Source: Megalobrama amblycephala (Eukaryota; Chordata; Actinopteri; Cypriniformes; Xenocyprididae). From it: a stretch of 64,000 nt of DNA. The position numbers and the translations under genes were made by a program. The DNA lies in the NCBI RefSeq assembly GCF_018812025.1, contig NC_063052.1, forward strand, positions 18,187,414 through 18,251,413, given 5' to 3'. This document shows, one piece after another, positions 59,762-62,516 of the stretch; positions within the stretch are counted from its first letter, which is position 1; each line of letters opens with the position of its first letter. Under the pieces are notes generated by a model. That model searched no databases and had not been told where the DNA came from. It saw only the letters and a program-made list of their open reading frames with translations.

Positions 59762-61669
59762 ACCTATGATGGACTGGGGCCATCCATTCAGGGTTTATCT
59801 GCCTGTTGGCCAAGACCCTGGGATAGGCTTCAGCACACCACACACCACACCCCACAGCCTGCATGATTAATTATTAAAAGATCGCAATCTCAATTCAAAC
59901 ACAGATGCGATCCTTTTCCTAAATGAGAATGATTCAGCTTTGTCTATCAAACCTTTGACAAGAATGATCACAGTGAACATTAAAATCTATGTTGCCGCTT
60001 TTGTTGCCGCCCAGAGTGAGCAGTTGTCATGTATAGGTATGAAACAGCTTCACAAACAGTCTTTTTAACCACTCAGTATCATTATTTGTGTTACAATAAT
60101 TCAAATTATCATAGAAGTACTGGGATAAAAGTTTATAGTTCAGATATAAATACTGATGTCTATGGTAGCAATCAAAATATGTAGAGTAAATCAAAAGAAG
60201 GTGGCATTTTTTTAAAAATGTATTTGTCATTGAATCATTCATTCAAGAGATTTGTTCAAAAACACTGATTCAACCAGTAATTAATCAAGTTAAGTCTTTA
60301 TCAGTGAGTCATTGAATCATCATTAATTCAACACAATTAAAAAAATAATTAATGAAAATTAAAATACATAAATTAAAATAAAATAAAATTTAAAAAAAGA
60401 GAGCAGCAATTAACATTTTGTCAAAACCTAAACAACCTATGTTATTTTGTATAGTTGTCTATTCAGAAAAAAAAAAAAAAAAAGAAATCACGATTCTCAA
60501 TTTTTCCAGAATCTTGCAGCTCTAATAAGGATAAAGCAGTTGGTTGGTTGGTAGGACGGATGGACAATTTTTATATATATTGCTGTGGCACTTATACATG
60601 TAGTCACAGTTGCTGAATACATTGTTAGACACTGTTAAGCAAAGTTATACTATTGTAGCACAATGTTCCATATTGTATATTAAAAAATTATAATAAAAAA
60701 GCTAAAATTATTTTTATATTCTGAAGACTGTAAGTGTGAACCATCCTTTTAGAGCTGAACGACATTCATACTTGGGTATACTCATTACAAGAACCAACTC
60801 AAATGTCTTTCATAGGCTACATTTCCACTGTTTCTGACCCATTTAATATGAATATAAAATGATAACTATTATAATTTTATTGTGATTATTATTAAATAAA
60901 ATATTAAACAAAATAAAAATATATTGTACAATAAAAAAAAGTAAAAAAAAAAATTATTTTTATAATACAACTGAAAAATGACAGTACTAATATTTACATC
61001 GTATTTCAATTTTAAACATTAAACCACAAGCTTTATTTTGGCGGATTGCTGACAAATAAATATATATGCGCTGTGTGTTTCAGAGTGACGTGTGGCACTG
61101 TGTTCATTTACACACGTGCAGCTCATGGTACGGAGCTTCAACGTCTCAAAGCAGCTTGGTTTACAGTAAGTGAACACAATGCAGTGCTTCACTCTGAAAC
61201 CCGCAGCGAATATATTTTATTAGATCACAGCCTTTGTGATTTGATAATCACACTAAGCCATGTCGCCAAACTGATTTTATTTATATGGCTATAATCCTAG
61301 ACATCAGGGACGGGAAACGTTAAGGAGAGAAAGAAAAATGGATGGGTGAATGCAAAGGTCAATGAAAAGGTCAAATCGTCTAGCCAGAGCTGCAAAGAGA
61401 TGTGTGAGTGGTTAGTCTGCACATTTTATATAGAATAAAGAAAGTGCTGTTCACCTTGTGATGTCTTCTGATAGCTGGGCAGGATCAGGTGGGTAAAACT
61501 TCACATTGAAAGTGAAATCATAGTTGGAGCCTAGATACATGCAAAAATGATTTAAAATAGGAACAACCGAAAAATATACCAATAAATATTACATGTCAAA
61601 GAGCTGAACAGCATGATGCTACTCACCTTGTACTTGCCGTCTGATCTCCTTGGTAAAGTCCAGCCATGT
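23757..61669 (-). CDS. epb41: Protein 4.1R gene, 5'-partial: join of 16 exons on the minus strand
   Basis: This is a membrane-skeleton adaptor that links spectrin-actin to transmembrane proteins. Exons (descending): 61669-61627, 61530-61455, 59246-59028, 58704-58617, 57222-57070, 56627-56530, 56413-56238, 48946-48702, 48282-48208, 47450-47412, 42420-42358, 37338-37168, 25892-25764, 25149-25051, 24635-24555, 23855-23757. Their sum is 1854 nt with all phases compatible. Domains by residue of this partial product: FERM 1-226, FERM-adjacent 227-284, linker 285-366, SAB region about 367-440, unique region, then C-terminal domain about 490-617. 4.1R rather than its paralogues 4.1N, 4.1B or 4.1G is chosen from the FERM text ([31 protein letters not shown]), the FERM-adjacent ending [10 protein letters not shown], and the 21-residue [11 protein letters not shown] exon. 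The headpiece and first FERM exons are upstream of this window's end. Which fish paralogue (a or b) cannot be decided here. Confidence 0.93.
23856..24554. other. epb41 last intron
   Basis: AT-rich intron. A stretch from about 23925 to 24310 has inverted ends (TACAGTCAAACCAAAAATTATTCAGACA and ...TGTCTGAATACATTTTGGTTTGACTGTA), marking a ~385-bp non-autonomous Tc1-like element inside it. Confidence 0.6.
24555..24635 (-). CDS. epb41: epb41 exon, CTD core
   Basis: The 81-nt exon (27 codons, phase 0-0) encodes [20 protein letters not shown] and TEIDHDK. This is the most invariant CTD segment in vertebrates. The acceptor is CTCTGCTCAG and the donor AAG|GTGAAA. In vertebrate paralogues D-x-D/E-IDHD-Q is usual at the end; here the last residue is Lys. 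Confidence 0.97.
25051..25149 (-). CDS. epb41: epb41 exon, CTD
   Basis: The 99-nt exon (33 codons, phase 0-0) encodes [33 protein letters not shown]. The core [11 protein letters not shown] followed by a Thr run and ITK is shared by all 4.1 CTDs; the first ten residues are paralogue-specific. The acceptor is GCTAATAG, with a poor pyrimidine tract, and the donor is AAG|GTACCT. Confidence 0.95.
25764..25892 (-). CDS. epb41: epb41 exon, start of C-terminal domain (CTD)
   Basis: The 129-nt exon (43 codons, phase 0-0) encodes [40 protein letters not shown] and SAQ. The CTD signature VKT-x-T-x-TISD...[16 protein letters not shown] is unmistakable. The 4.1R CTD binds partners such as NuMA and FKBP13 in mammals (family knowledge). 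The acceptor is TTTCACAG|TCTCC and the donor CACAG|GTGAGG. Confidence 0.96.
26469..27521. mobile_element. TTAA MITE, AGGTACARTATGTAA family, ~1.05 kb
   Basis: TTAA at 26465-26468 and 27522-27525. The ends AGGTACAGTATGTAAGAAT and its near-inverse AAATATTACATATTGTACCT match over about 16 bp. The interior contains a CpG-rich part (26680-26900). It lies in the long epb41 intron. No transposase is seen. Confidence 0.75.
27526..28080. other. epb41 intron, nothing recognised
   Basis: Non-coding. The plus-strand ORF at 27661-27852 lacks motifs. Confidence 0.35.
28085..29235. repeat. Dispersed element with internal degenerate minisatellite
   Basis: Between about 28480 and 28950 a roughly 100-130-bp unit containing GGTGACAGATGAG-x-x-x-GGGACACGAGTG-x-x-x-TACTGCCCA recurs about four times with heavy divergence. 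The right edge (GATGACGCAGTGTAGAGTTCC...TCGAAAGGGAAC) is a common cyprinid repeat end, also seen as a fragment at 21745 and related to CCTTCAGGGAATGAGGGTTACATATGTAAC near 62030. Confidence 0.5.
29236..30160. other. epb41 intron, nothing recognised
   Basis: AT-rich non-coding. A short (AAC)n run lies at 29496-29520. Confidence 0.4.
30166..30230 (-). terminator. Two AATAAA poly(A) signals below the alternative stop
   Basis: The plus strand reads tttatt at 30225-30230 and again at 30166-30171, i.e. two AATAAA hexamers on the minus strand. They lie about 460 and 520 nt downstream of the TGA at 30693-30691. The AT-rich intron could contain such hexamers by chance. Confidence 0.35.
30691..31002 (-). 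CDS. Candidate alternative 3'-terminal exon of epb41 encoding a hydrophobic tail anchor
   Basis: A strong acceptor (long pyrimidine-rich tract ending CCCCTGCGCAG) opens a frame of 103 codons plus TGA, in phase 0 with the donor of the exon at 37168. The product starts [18 protein letters not shown], continues with [20 protein letters not shown] and a second acidic patch (TEEEESR), and ends in about 20 hydrophobic residues ([20 protein letters not shown]) immediately before the stop. That shape fits a tail-anchored membrane protein. AATAAA occurs on the minus strand at 30230-30225 and 30171-30166, about 460 and 520 nt past the stop. Splicing here would omit the CTD. I do not recognise the sequence in other 4.1 proteins. 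Alternatives are an unrelated small gene or a chance ORF in a GC-richer intron patch. Confidence 0.5.
   Translation of the reverse strand, partial: RWKRSAGMWRQQQVRVRWVPVPGGPPLLQHMEEDEDDDRNEEKDIEAQGHAVQVSVVLSTEEEESRAARVCQLYPVVLHPPSVSFLLSSLLVLTLMLWWLVFI
30964..31002 (-). CDS. Possible 39-nt in-frame cassette sharing the alternative acceptor
   Basis: The first 13 codons of the alternative exon ([13 protein letters not shown]) are followed by CAGCAG|GTAAGAG at 30963, a near-consensus donor. Used as an internal exon this gives 39 nt, phase 0-0, that could be inserted between the exons at 37168 and 25892 without disturbing the frame. Skipping this donor instead gives the tail-anchored terminal exon, so one acceptor could serve two outcomes. 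Confidence 0.4.
31200..33350. other. epb41 intron, mostly non-coding, repeat-like block 32030-32340
   Basis: AAATCACATACTTTCCTACTATATAG and the later GTACTTTTTTAGAGCGGCCG look like parts of a dispersed element, but I could not pair its ends. The rest is unassigned. Confidence 0.35.
33500..33690. repeat. Purine-rich low-complexity tract
   Basis: GGAGGAGGATCGAGGTGGAGG-type sequence continues as A/G-rich DNA for ~190 bp; open frames here on both strands are products of composition. Confidence 0.6.
33885..33960 (+). promoter_or_regulatory. CACCC-box plus TATA-like cluster in epb41 intron
   Basis: Two GGTGTGG motifs (CCACACC on the other strand, the CACCC-box core) at about 33891 and 33910 precede GGTCTATAAAAGCC at 33920. 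Spacing and order resemble a compact TATA promoter of the erythroid type, pointing along the plus strand. No convincing reading frame follows, so this may be a remnant, an antisense start, or chance. Confidence 0.25.
33961..36480. other. epb41 intron, nothing firmly recognised
   Basis: A 31-base poly(A) run lies at 34769-34799. No exon-like segment is seen. Confidence 0.4.
36488..36716. repeat. Dispersed GGTTTAGGGTTA-centred repeat
   Basis: ATTACAGTGTAATTATACATTTAAGTA...CATGTACTTACCATAGGTTTAGGG, TTTGGTTTAGGGTTA, ending ACACTGTAAAATAAAGTGTTACC. The ends are partly inverted (TACAGTGT/ACACTGTA). It resembles an hAT-type foldback common in cyprinids. Confidence 0.5.
36913..36987. repeat. (TA)n microsatellite
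   Basis: About 37 uninterrupted TA units, 180 bp from the SVPEP exon. Confidence 0.97.
37168..37338 (-). CDS. epb41: epb41 exon with [13 protein letters not shown] motif, between SAB and CTD
   Basis: The 171-nt exon (57 codons, phase 0-0) encodes [40 protein letters not shown] and [17 protein letters not shown]. It is among the most conserved parts of every 4.1 paralogue: [32 protein letters not shown]. The N-terminal part completes the SAB region. The acceptor CTCTCTCTCAG is strong and the donor is GAC|GTGAGT. GC content is clearly above the surrounding intron. Two 3' partners are possible: the CTD exon at 25892 or the alternative exon at 31002; both keep phase 0. Confidence 0.96.
37780..37966. 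mobile_element. Small MITE, TCTTAAAARTAAAGGTT ends
   Basis: The ends TCTTAAAAATAAAGGTTCC and its inverse (AACCTTTACTTTTAAGA) bracket ~187 bp with an internal GAACC/GGTTC palindrome. It lies in the epb41 intron upstream of the exon at 37168. Confidence 0.6.
38295..38750. mobile_element. Foldback MITE rich in AACCCAA motifs
   Basis: Ends TACACTTCAAAAATGCAGGG and its inverse; arms of about 200 bp contain ACAAACAACCCAAGTTGGGTTG in both orientations and repeated AACCCA words around an AT-rich centre near 38520. It shows no clear target duplication. Confidence 0.75.
38751..39415. other. epb41 intron, nothing recognised
   Basis: Non-coding, moderately balanced composition. No repeat ends found. 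Confidence 0.35.
39420..39977. mobile_element. Foldback MITE related to 7444-7899
   Basis: It starts GAGGATTAGTTCACCCAAAA and carries the ATTACTCACCCTCATGTCGT block; the right arm (TTCCGAAGATGAACAACTGT...GAGGGTGAGTAATAAATTAC) is disrupted near its end. The centre carries ATTCTCGTCGCTTTATAATA. Confidence 0.7.
39978..42300. other. epb41 intron downstream of the SAB exon, nothing recognised
   Basis: AT-rich non-coding sequence. The ORF at 40080-40367 (minus) has no motif or splice context. Confidence 0.4.
42301..42318 (-). promoter_or_regulatory. Two UGCAUG motifs downstream of the SAB exon (putative RBFOX splicing enhancer)
   Basis: On the minus strand TGCATG occurs at 42318-42313 and again at 42306-42301, 39-44 and 51-56 nt after the last exon base (42358), 12 nt apart. 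A further GCATG core is at 42211-42207. RBFOX2 binding to repeated UGCAUG in the intron downstream of mammalian 4.1R exon 16 is known to promote exon inclusion; the same arrangement here suggests conserved control. Binding itself is inferred. Confidence 0.72.
42358..42420 (-). CDS. epb41: epb41 63-nt cassette exon, spectrin-actin-binding core (exon 16 counterpart)
   Basis: Exactly 21 codons, [20 protein letters not shown] plus E, phase 0-0. Human exon 16 also has 63 nt and ends [11 protein letters not shown]; it forms part of the 10-kDa spectrin-actin-binding domain and is switched on late in erythropoiesis (established for mammals). Only the N-terminal third is diverged here. The acceptor is TTCTTTACAG; the donor GAG|GTTTGT is weak. 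Two UGCAUG motifs follow within 57 nt of intron. Long flanking introns (5.0 kb each side) isolate the exon. Confidence 0.94.
43036..43673. mobile_element. MITE with CGGGACACACCAA ends
   Basis: CGGGACACACCAACCCGACT at the left and the inverted GTCGGCTTGGTGTGTTCCG at the right bracket ~640 bp. The terminal 80 bp at the right is GC-rich with CGTCGGC repeats (CCGACGGCCGACCGTCGG). The small ORF at 43067-43276 shows no family motif. Confidence 0.65.
43677..44565. mobile_element. Truncated AGGAACACTCCAC element carrying a 340-bp palindrome
   Basis: It begins TTAAAGGAACACTCCACTTT. At 43920-44257 two ~125-bp arms are inverted (TTCTAGGCCGATATGGCTAG...GTACCATGGGTGCAGCAGGC and its inverse) around AAGGCACGCTCCCTGTGCAA. 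The expected right end is absent; instead a different family end (CTACTTGCCGCACCTTTAAG) closes the block at 44560, so it is a recombinant or truncated pair. Confidence 0.55.
44580..45357. mobile_element. TTAA-flanked foldback MITE, GGGATAGTTCACCC family
   Basis: TTAA at 44576-44579 and 45358-45361. The arms are nearly identical over 300 bp; each encodes the mirror of the same meaningless 76-codon ORF (44576-44806 minus and 45131-45361 plus). The centre carries CACTTCCGTTGTCAGAGCGC. Confidence 0.85.
45830..46745 (+). pseudogene. Decayed L2-type LINE reverse transcriptase fragment
   Basis: Around 46562-46612 the plus strand reads [16 protein letters not shown] and around 46690-46740 [16 protein letters not shown], the paired RT motifs of L2-like non-LTR elements ([12 protein letters not shown], GVPQGSVLGPLLF). 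The upstream open stretch 45814-46158 has a Ser/Pro-rich linker as found before the RT of such elements. The frame is broken several times and most of the palm and finger blocks are deleted. This is a dead copy. Confidence 0.75.
46810..47411. other. epb41 intron, nothing recognised
   Basis: Non-coding AT-rich sequence between the nested block and the 39-nt exon. Confidence 0.4.
47412..47450 (-). CDS. epb41: epb41 39-nt cassette exon, SAB region (exon 15-like)
   Basis: Thirteen codons, [13 protein letters not shown], phase 0-0. The ending T-E-x-x-x-R-M-R-K corresponds to human exon 15, KLAEKTEDLIRMRK, one residue longer. The acceptor is GGTCTGAACAG and the donor AAG|GTCAGA (non-consensus +3 C). 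Small size, correct phase, position and the conserved RMRK end make it a real exon, but at this length chance similarity cannot be excluded without transcripts. Confidence 0.72.
47451..48207. other. epb41 intron between the two small cassette exons
   Basis: AT-rich. A GCATGC palindrome at 48168-48173 gives a GCAUG core 34-38 nt past the 75-nt exon's donor. Confidence 0.5.
48208..48282 (-). CDS. epb41: epb41 small cassette exon, SAB region (exon 14-like)
   Basis: The 75-nt exon (25 codons, phase 0-0) encodes [20 protein letters not shown] and ERKSQ. Its second half ([12 protein letters not shown]) aligns by eye with VTVPTSNGDQTQ, the end of human 4.1R exon 14; the first half is unusually Arg-rich. 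The acceptor is TCTGTGATGCTGCAG, and the donor is CAG|GTTTGT, weak at +3 and +4. A GCAUG core lies 34-38 nt beyond the donor (minus strand 48173-48169). Inclusion is probably regulated. Confidence 0.78.
48680..48695. repeat. (GT)n run at the donor of the linker exon
   Basis: GTGTGTGTGTGTGTG begins within 7 nt of the donor of exon 48946-48702. Confidence 0.9.
48702..48946 (-). CDS. epb41: epb41 exon, Ser/Pro-rich linker between FA and SAB regions
   Basis: This 245-nt exon begins with the last two bases of an Ala codon, then [19 protein letters not shown], a Pro/Ser/Thr-rich stretch and a charged end KAEGTPEIK. The paralogue-variable U2 region of human 4.1R sits here, and its SPRPTSAPAI resembles [10 protein letters not shown]. 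No domain fold is expected. The apparent ATG at 48942-48944 is internal to the spliced frame. Acceptor CTGACAG, donor AAG|GTATGG; all later exons keep phase 0. Confidence 0.9.
49371..50960. mobile_element. hAT-type non-autonomous element with perfect 8-bp target duplication
   Basis: TAGGGTTGCAAA at the left and TTTGCAACCCTA at the right are inverted. The 8-bp AGTAGGAC is duplicated exactly at 49363-49370 and 50961-50968. Subterminal GGGAATT/AATTCCC repeats fill both ends. The body includes an inverted repeat of TCACATGATCCTTCAGAAAT-type sequence, and an insertion at 49905. No transposase is seen. Confidence 0.88.
49905..50246. mobile_element. 342-bp hAT foldback MITE, 8-bp target duplication, nested
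   Basis: TAGGGCTGCACGATATATCG and its exact inverse form the ends. TTGTGCAT is duplicated at 49897-49904 and 50247-50254. The arms of ~160 bp are nearly identical, with a ~20-bp loop, so the element looks young. It interrupts the element at 49371-50960. Confidence 0.92.
50969..52828. other. epb41 intron, nothing recognised
   Basis: Non-coding. Small ORFs at 51392-51655 and 51758-52099 carry no motif and no splice signals in frame with epb41. Confidence 0.4.
52901..54481. mobile_element. Tc1/mariner element, complete ends, TA target
   Basis: CAGGTGCTGGTCATATAATT and its inverse lie next to TA (52899-52900, 54482-54483). The length, 1581 bp, is that of a full Tc1 element. Secondary inverted repeats (AATCCCAAATTCAGTATCTC... 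at 53065 and its inverse near 54290) are present. Removing it restores the foldback's CCTAGGTGTATATGACTTTC junction. This family is widespread in teleosts. Confidence 0.93.
53213..54291 (+). pseudogene. Tc1 transposase, inactivated by two stops and a deletion
   Basis: The frame opens at ATG 53213 ([12 protein letters not shown]) with a paired-type helix-turn-helix region ([12 protein letters not shown]). It is broken by TAA at 53633, TGA at 53669, and a deletion with frameshift just before 54004 that removes the usual S-P-D-L-N-P block ahead of the last catalytic residue. The DDE triad positions remain visible: Asp 53654 (FSDES), Asp 53924 (FQQDLAPAH), Glu 54004 (IENLWG). A functional Tc1 transposase is about 340 residues. 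Confidence 0.9.
54838..54885. repeat. (GGAT)n microsatellite
   Basis: About twelve GATG tetranucleotides in the right arm of the foldback element. Confidence 0.95.
55093..55389. mobile_element. TTAA-flanked foldback MITE, ~297 bp, compact version
   Basis: TTAA at 55089-55092 and 55390-55393. AGGGATAGTTCACCCAAAAT and its inverse TTTTGGGTGAATTATCTCT. The arms meet around TACTATGGAAGTCAATGGCT. It lies next to the Tc1-bearing copy. Confidence 0.88.
55394..56237. other. epb41 intron, nothing recognised
   Basis: Non-coding sequence leading to the FA-domain exon's donor. Confidence 0.4.
56238..56413 (-). CDS. epb41: epb41 exon, FERM-adjacent (FA) domain
   Basis: The 176-nt exon encodes [32 protein letters not shown] and a basic Ser-rich end with [10 protein letters not shown]. 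The FA domain is a phosphorylation-regulated module next to FERM in many FERM proteins; here R-Q-A-S, K-R-A-S and S-R-S are the visible candidate PKA/PKC sites. The acceptor is TGTCCCAG and the donor GGAG|GTGTGT. The exon ends one base into a codon that the next exon (48946) completes to Ala. The following intron is 7.3 kb and carries the Tc1 and hAT nests. Confidence 0.95.
56530..56627 (-). CDS. epb41: epb41 exon, end of FERM domain
   Basis: The 98-nt exon encodes [20 protein letters not shown], then [12 protein letters not shown] and two bases of Arg. It supplies the last strand and the C-terminal helix of F3, with the invariant [13 protein letters not shown] motif. The acceptor is ATTTTCAG and the donor TTCAG|GTATTA. 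Phase is 0 in and 2 out. The adjoining intron toward the 3' end is only 116 bp. Confidence 0.95.
57070..57222 (-). CDS. epb41: epb41 exon, FERM lobe F3 (PH-like)
   Basis: The 153-nt exon (51 codons, phase 0 on both sides) encodes [20 protein letters not shown], then [20 protein letters not shown] and [11 protein letters not shown]. This is the phosphotyrosine-binding/PH-like F3 lobe that contacts band 3 and membrane lipids in red cells (family knowledge). GVCSSGL and [11 protein letters not shown] favour 4.1R over 4.1B/4.1N, which read GVC-A-x-GL and KR-x-NFYIKIRP. The acceptor is TTTCTGTCAG and the donor GAT|GTACGT. Confidence 0.96.
57223..58616. other. epb41 intron within the FERM domain
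   Basis: AT-rich with poly(A)/poly(T) runs near 57657 and 57948. No extra exon is seen; the phase between the flanking exons is already continuous. Confidence 0.5.
58617..58704 (-). CDS. epb41: epb41 exon, F2-F3 linker (calmodulin-binding stretch)
   Basis: The 88-nt exon encodes [20 protein letters not shown] followed by YGLDLHQAK. In human 4.1R the matching segment, AKKL-x-MYG-x-DLH running into the next exon, is described as a calcium-independent calmodulin-binding peptide; that role is inferred here by similarity. Three substitutions relative to the mammalian form are visible (S to A before MYG, V to L, K to Q). The acceptor is TTTTCTGCAG and the donor AAAG|GTACAG. Phase is 2 in and 0 out. 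A (CA)n array follows the acceptor side at 58717. Confidence 0.94.
58717..58757. repeat. (CA)n microsatellite
   Basis: About 20 CA units, 13 bp from the acceptor of exon 58704-58617 (on the intron side). Confidence 0.97.
59028..59246 (-). CDS. epb41: epb41 exon, FERM lobe F2
   Basis: The 219-nt exon completes Arg and encodes [20 protein letters not shown], then [20 protein letters not shown] and a helical stretch ending [12 protein letters not shown]. This is the acyl-CoA-binding-protein-like F2 lobe that carries much of the glycophorin C and p55 binding surface in mammals (family knowledge). The YYLCLQLR...GRLPCSF...LLGSY signature is fully conserved. The acceptor ends TACGCAG and the donor is ACAG|GTGATC. 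Phase is 2 in and 2 out. This is the largest FERM exon in the window. Confidence 0.96.
59683..59758. repeat. (TA)n microsatellite
   Basis: About 38 uninterrupted TA units in the FERM-domain intron, followed by an old repeat fragment (GGACTGGGGCCATCCATTCAG...CCCTGGGATAGGCTTCAGCA) at 59768-59862. Confidence 0.97.
59870..61454. other. epb41 intron, nothing recognised
   Basis: AT-rich. The plus-strand ORF at 61046-61294 is unsupported. Confidence 0.4.
61455..61530 (-). CDS. epb41: epb41 exon, FERM F1-F2 junction
   Basis: The 76-nt exon encodes [20 protein letters not shown] followed by SEDIT and two bases of Arg. The run [17 protein letters not shown] is a hallmark of all 4.1-family FERM domains, where the chain passes from the ubiquitin-like F1 lobe to the helical F2 lobe. 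The acceptor ends ATCTAG and the donor is ACAAG|GTGAAC. Phases are 1 in and 2 out, matching both neighbours. The intron to the previous exon is only 96 bp; the intron that follows is about 2.2 kb and contains the (TA)n array at 59683. Confidence 0.93.
61627..61669 (-). CDS. epb41: epb41 exon, end of FERM lobe F1
   Basis: This 43-nt exon encodes [14 protein letters not shown] plus the first base of a Gly codon. The family has K-T-W-L-D-x-x-K-E-I-K-K-Q at this place, the last helix of the ubiquitin-like F1 lobe. The acceptor is a pyrimidine tract ending TTTCAG and the donor is CAAG|GTGAGT. The incoming phase is 0 and the outgoing phase is 1. It is the most 5' exon I can find; about 2.3 kb of upstream sequence to the window end is repeat and shows no further FERM exon, so the preceding intron extends beyond 64000. 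Confidence 0.9.
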
Positions 61670-62512
61670 CTGAAAGAAAAAGGGAGCTTTGACTAAAGGC
61701 CTGTTTACACCAATAACTATAACTATATTAGTGCCCAGACTGTCACAAGCATGTAAGCATGTTCTGCATTTGGGTCATTTGCCACTTTAAATTCTTTAAA
61801 GTTGGATGGATTATGATTGGCTGGTCAATTTTTTTAAAGTTCATCATTTTCTTTAAGTGATTCAGATGATATTGTTCCTCTTTATAGTTACTGTTATAGC
61901 TGTGGACTTATTTATTCTGATAGAAATAGATTGATTATAAAAACTTTAAAGTTATAGTTCCCTTTCAGTTGGTCACATTCAACGTCTTGTCGGAACATAA
62001 GTTGCTATATATGTGACATCTGCATTCCCTCCTTCAGGGAATGAGGGTTACATATGTAACATAGACGTTATGGTCCTTGGTTTGATCAGGCTGCTTTAAA
62101 AACTCTAACTTTGCTTTAAAAAAGCAAATCTAGTTTTAAGACATTAAACAAAACAGCCATCATAAAAAAAAAAAAAAAAATTAACACTCCAAACTAGGGA
62201 TGCACCGATACCATTTTTTAAGGACTGAGTATGAGTACCGATACTTTTTTTCTGGTACTCACCAATACCAATGCCTATATACTGTACATTTATTAATTTC
62301 CTTTTTTTCTTGTTTGATGTGGCAGTTTTCCAAGCACAACACAGTGAGACTTATGAATGTAGGACAGCTTCTTTATTATTATTCCAATGAAAAAAGTATT
62401 AAATTTGGAATACAGGATGAGTGGGCAATATAAATTTTATTTCACAATATATATTATATACATTTATTTAACATCTTTTGTTGTTTTATTAACATTAATG
62501 ACAGACAAATAT
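61670..62512. other. epb41 intron, repeat fragments
   Basis: GTTCCCTTTCAGTTGGTCAC...CCTTCAGGGAATGAGGGTTACATATGTAAC at 61960-62060 is part of a common cyprinid repeat; GGGATGCACCGATACC at 62197 begins another hAT-like fragment. Confidence 0.45.
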
Positions 62513-62516
62513 TTAA

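Noticed and set aside
59577..59870. 97-codon ORF with IYIYIYIY repeats (and 36845-37069, 13604-13831)
   Set aside because: Translation of (TA)n arrays.
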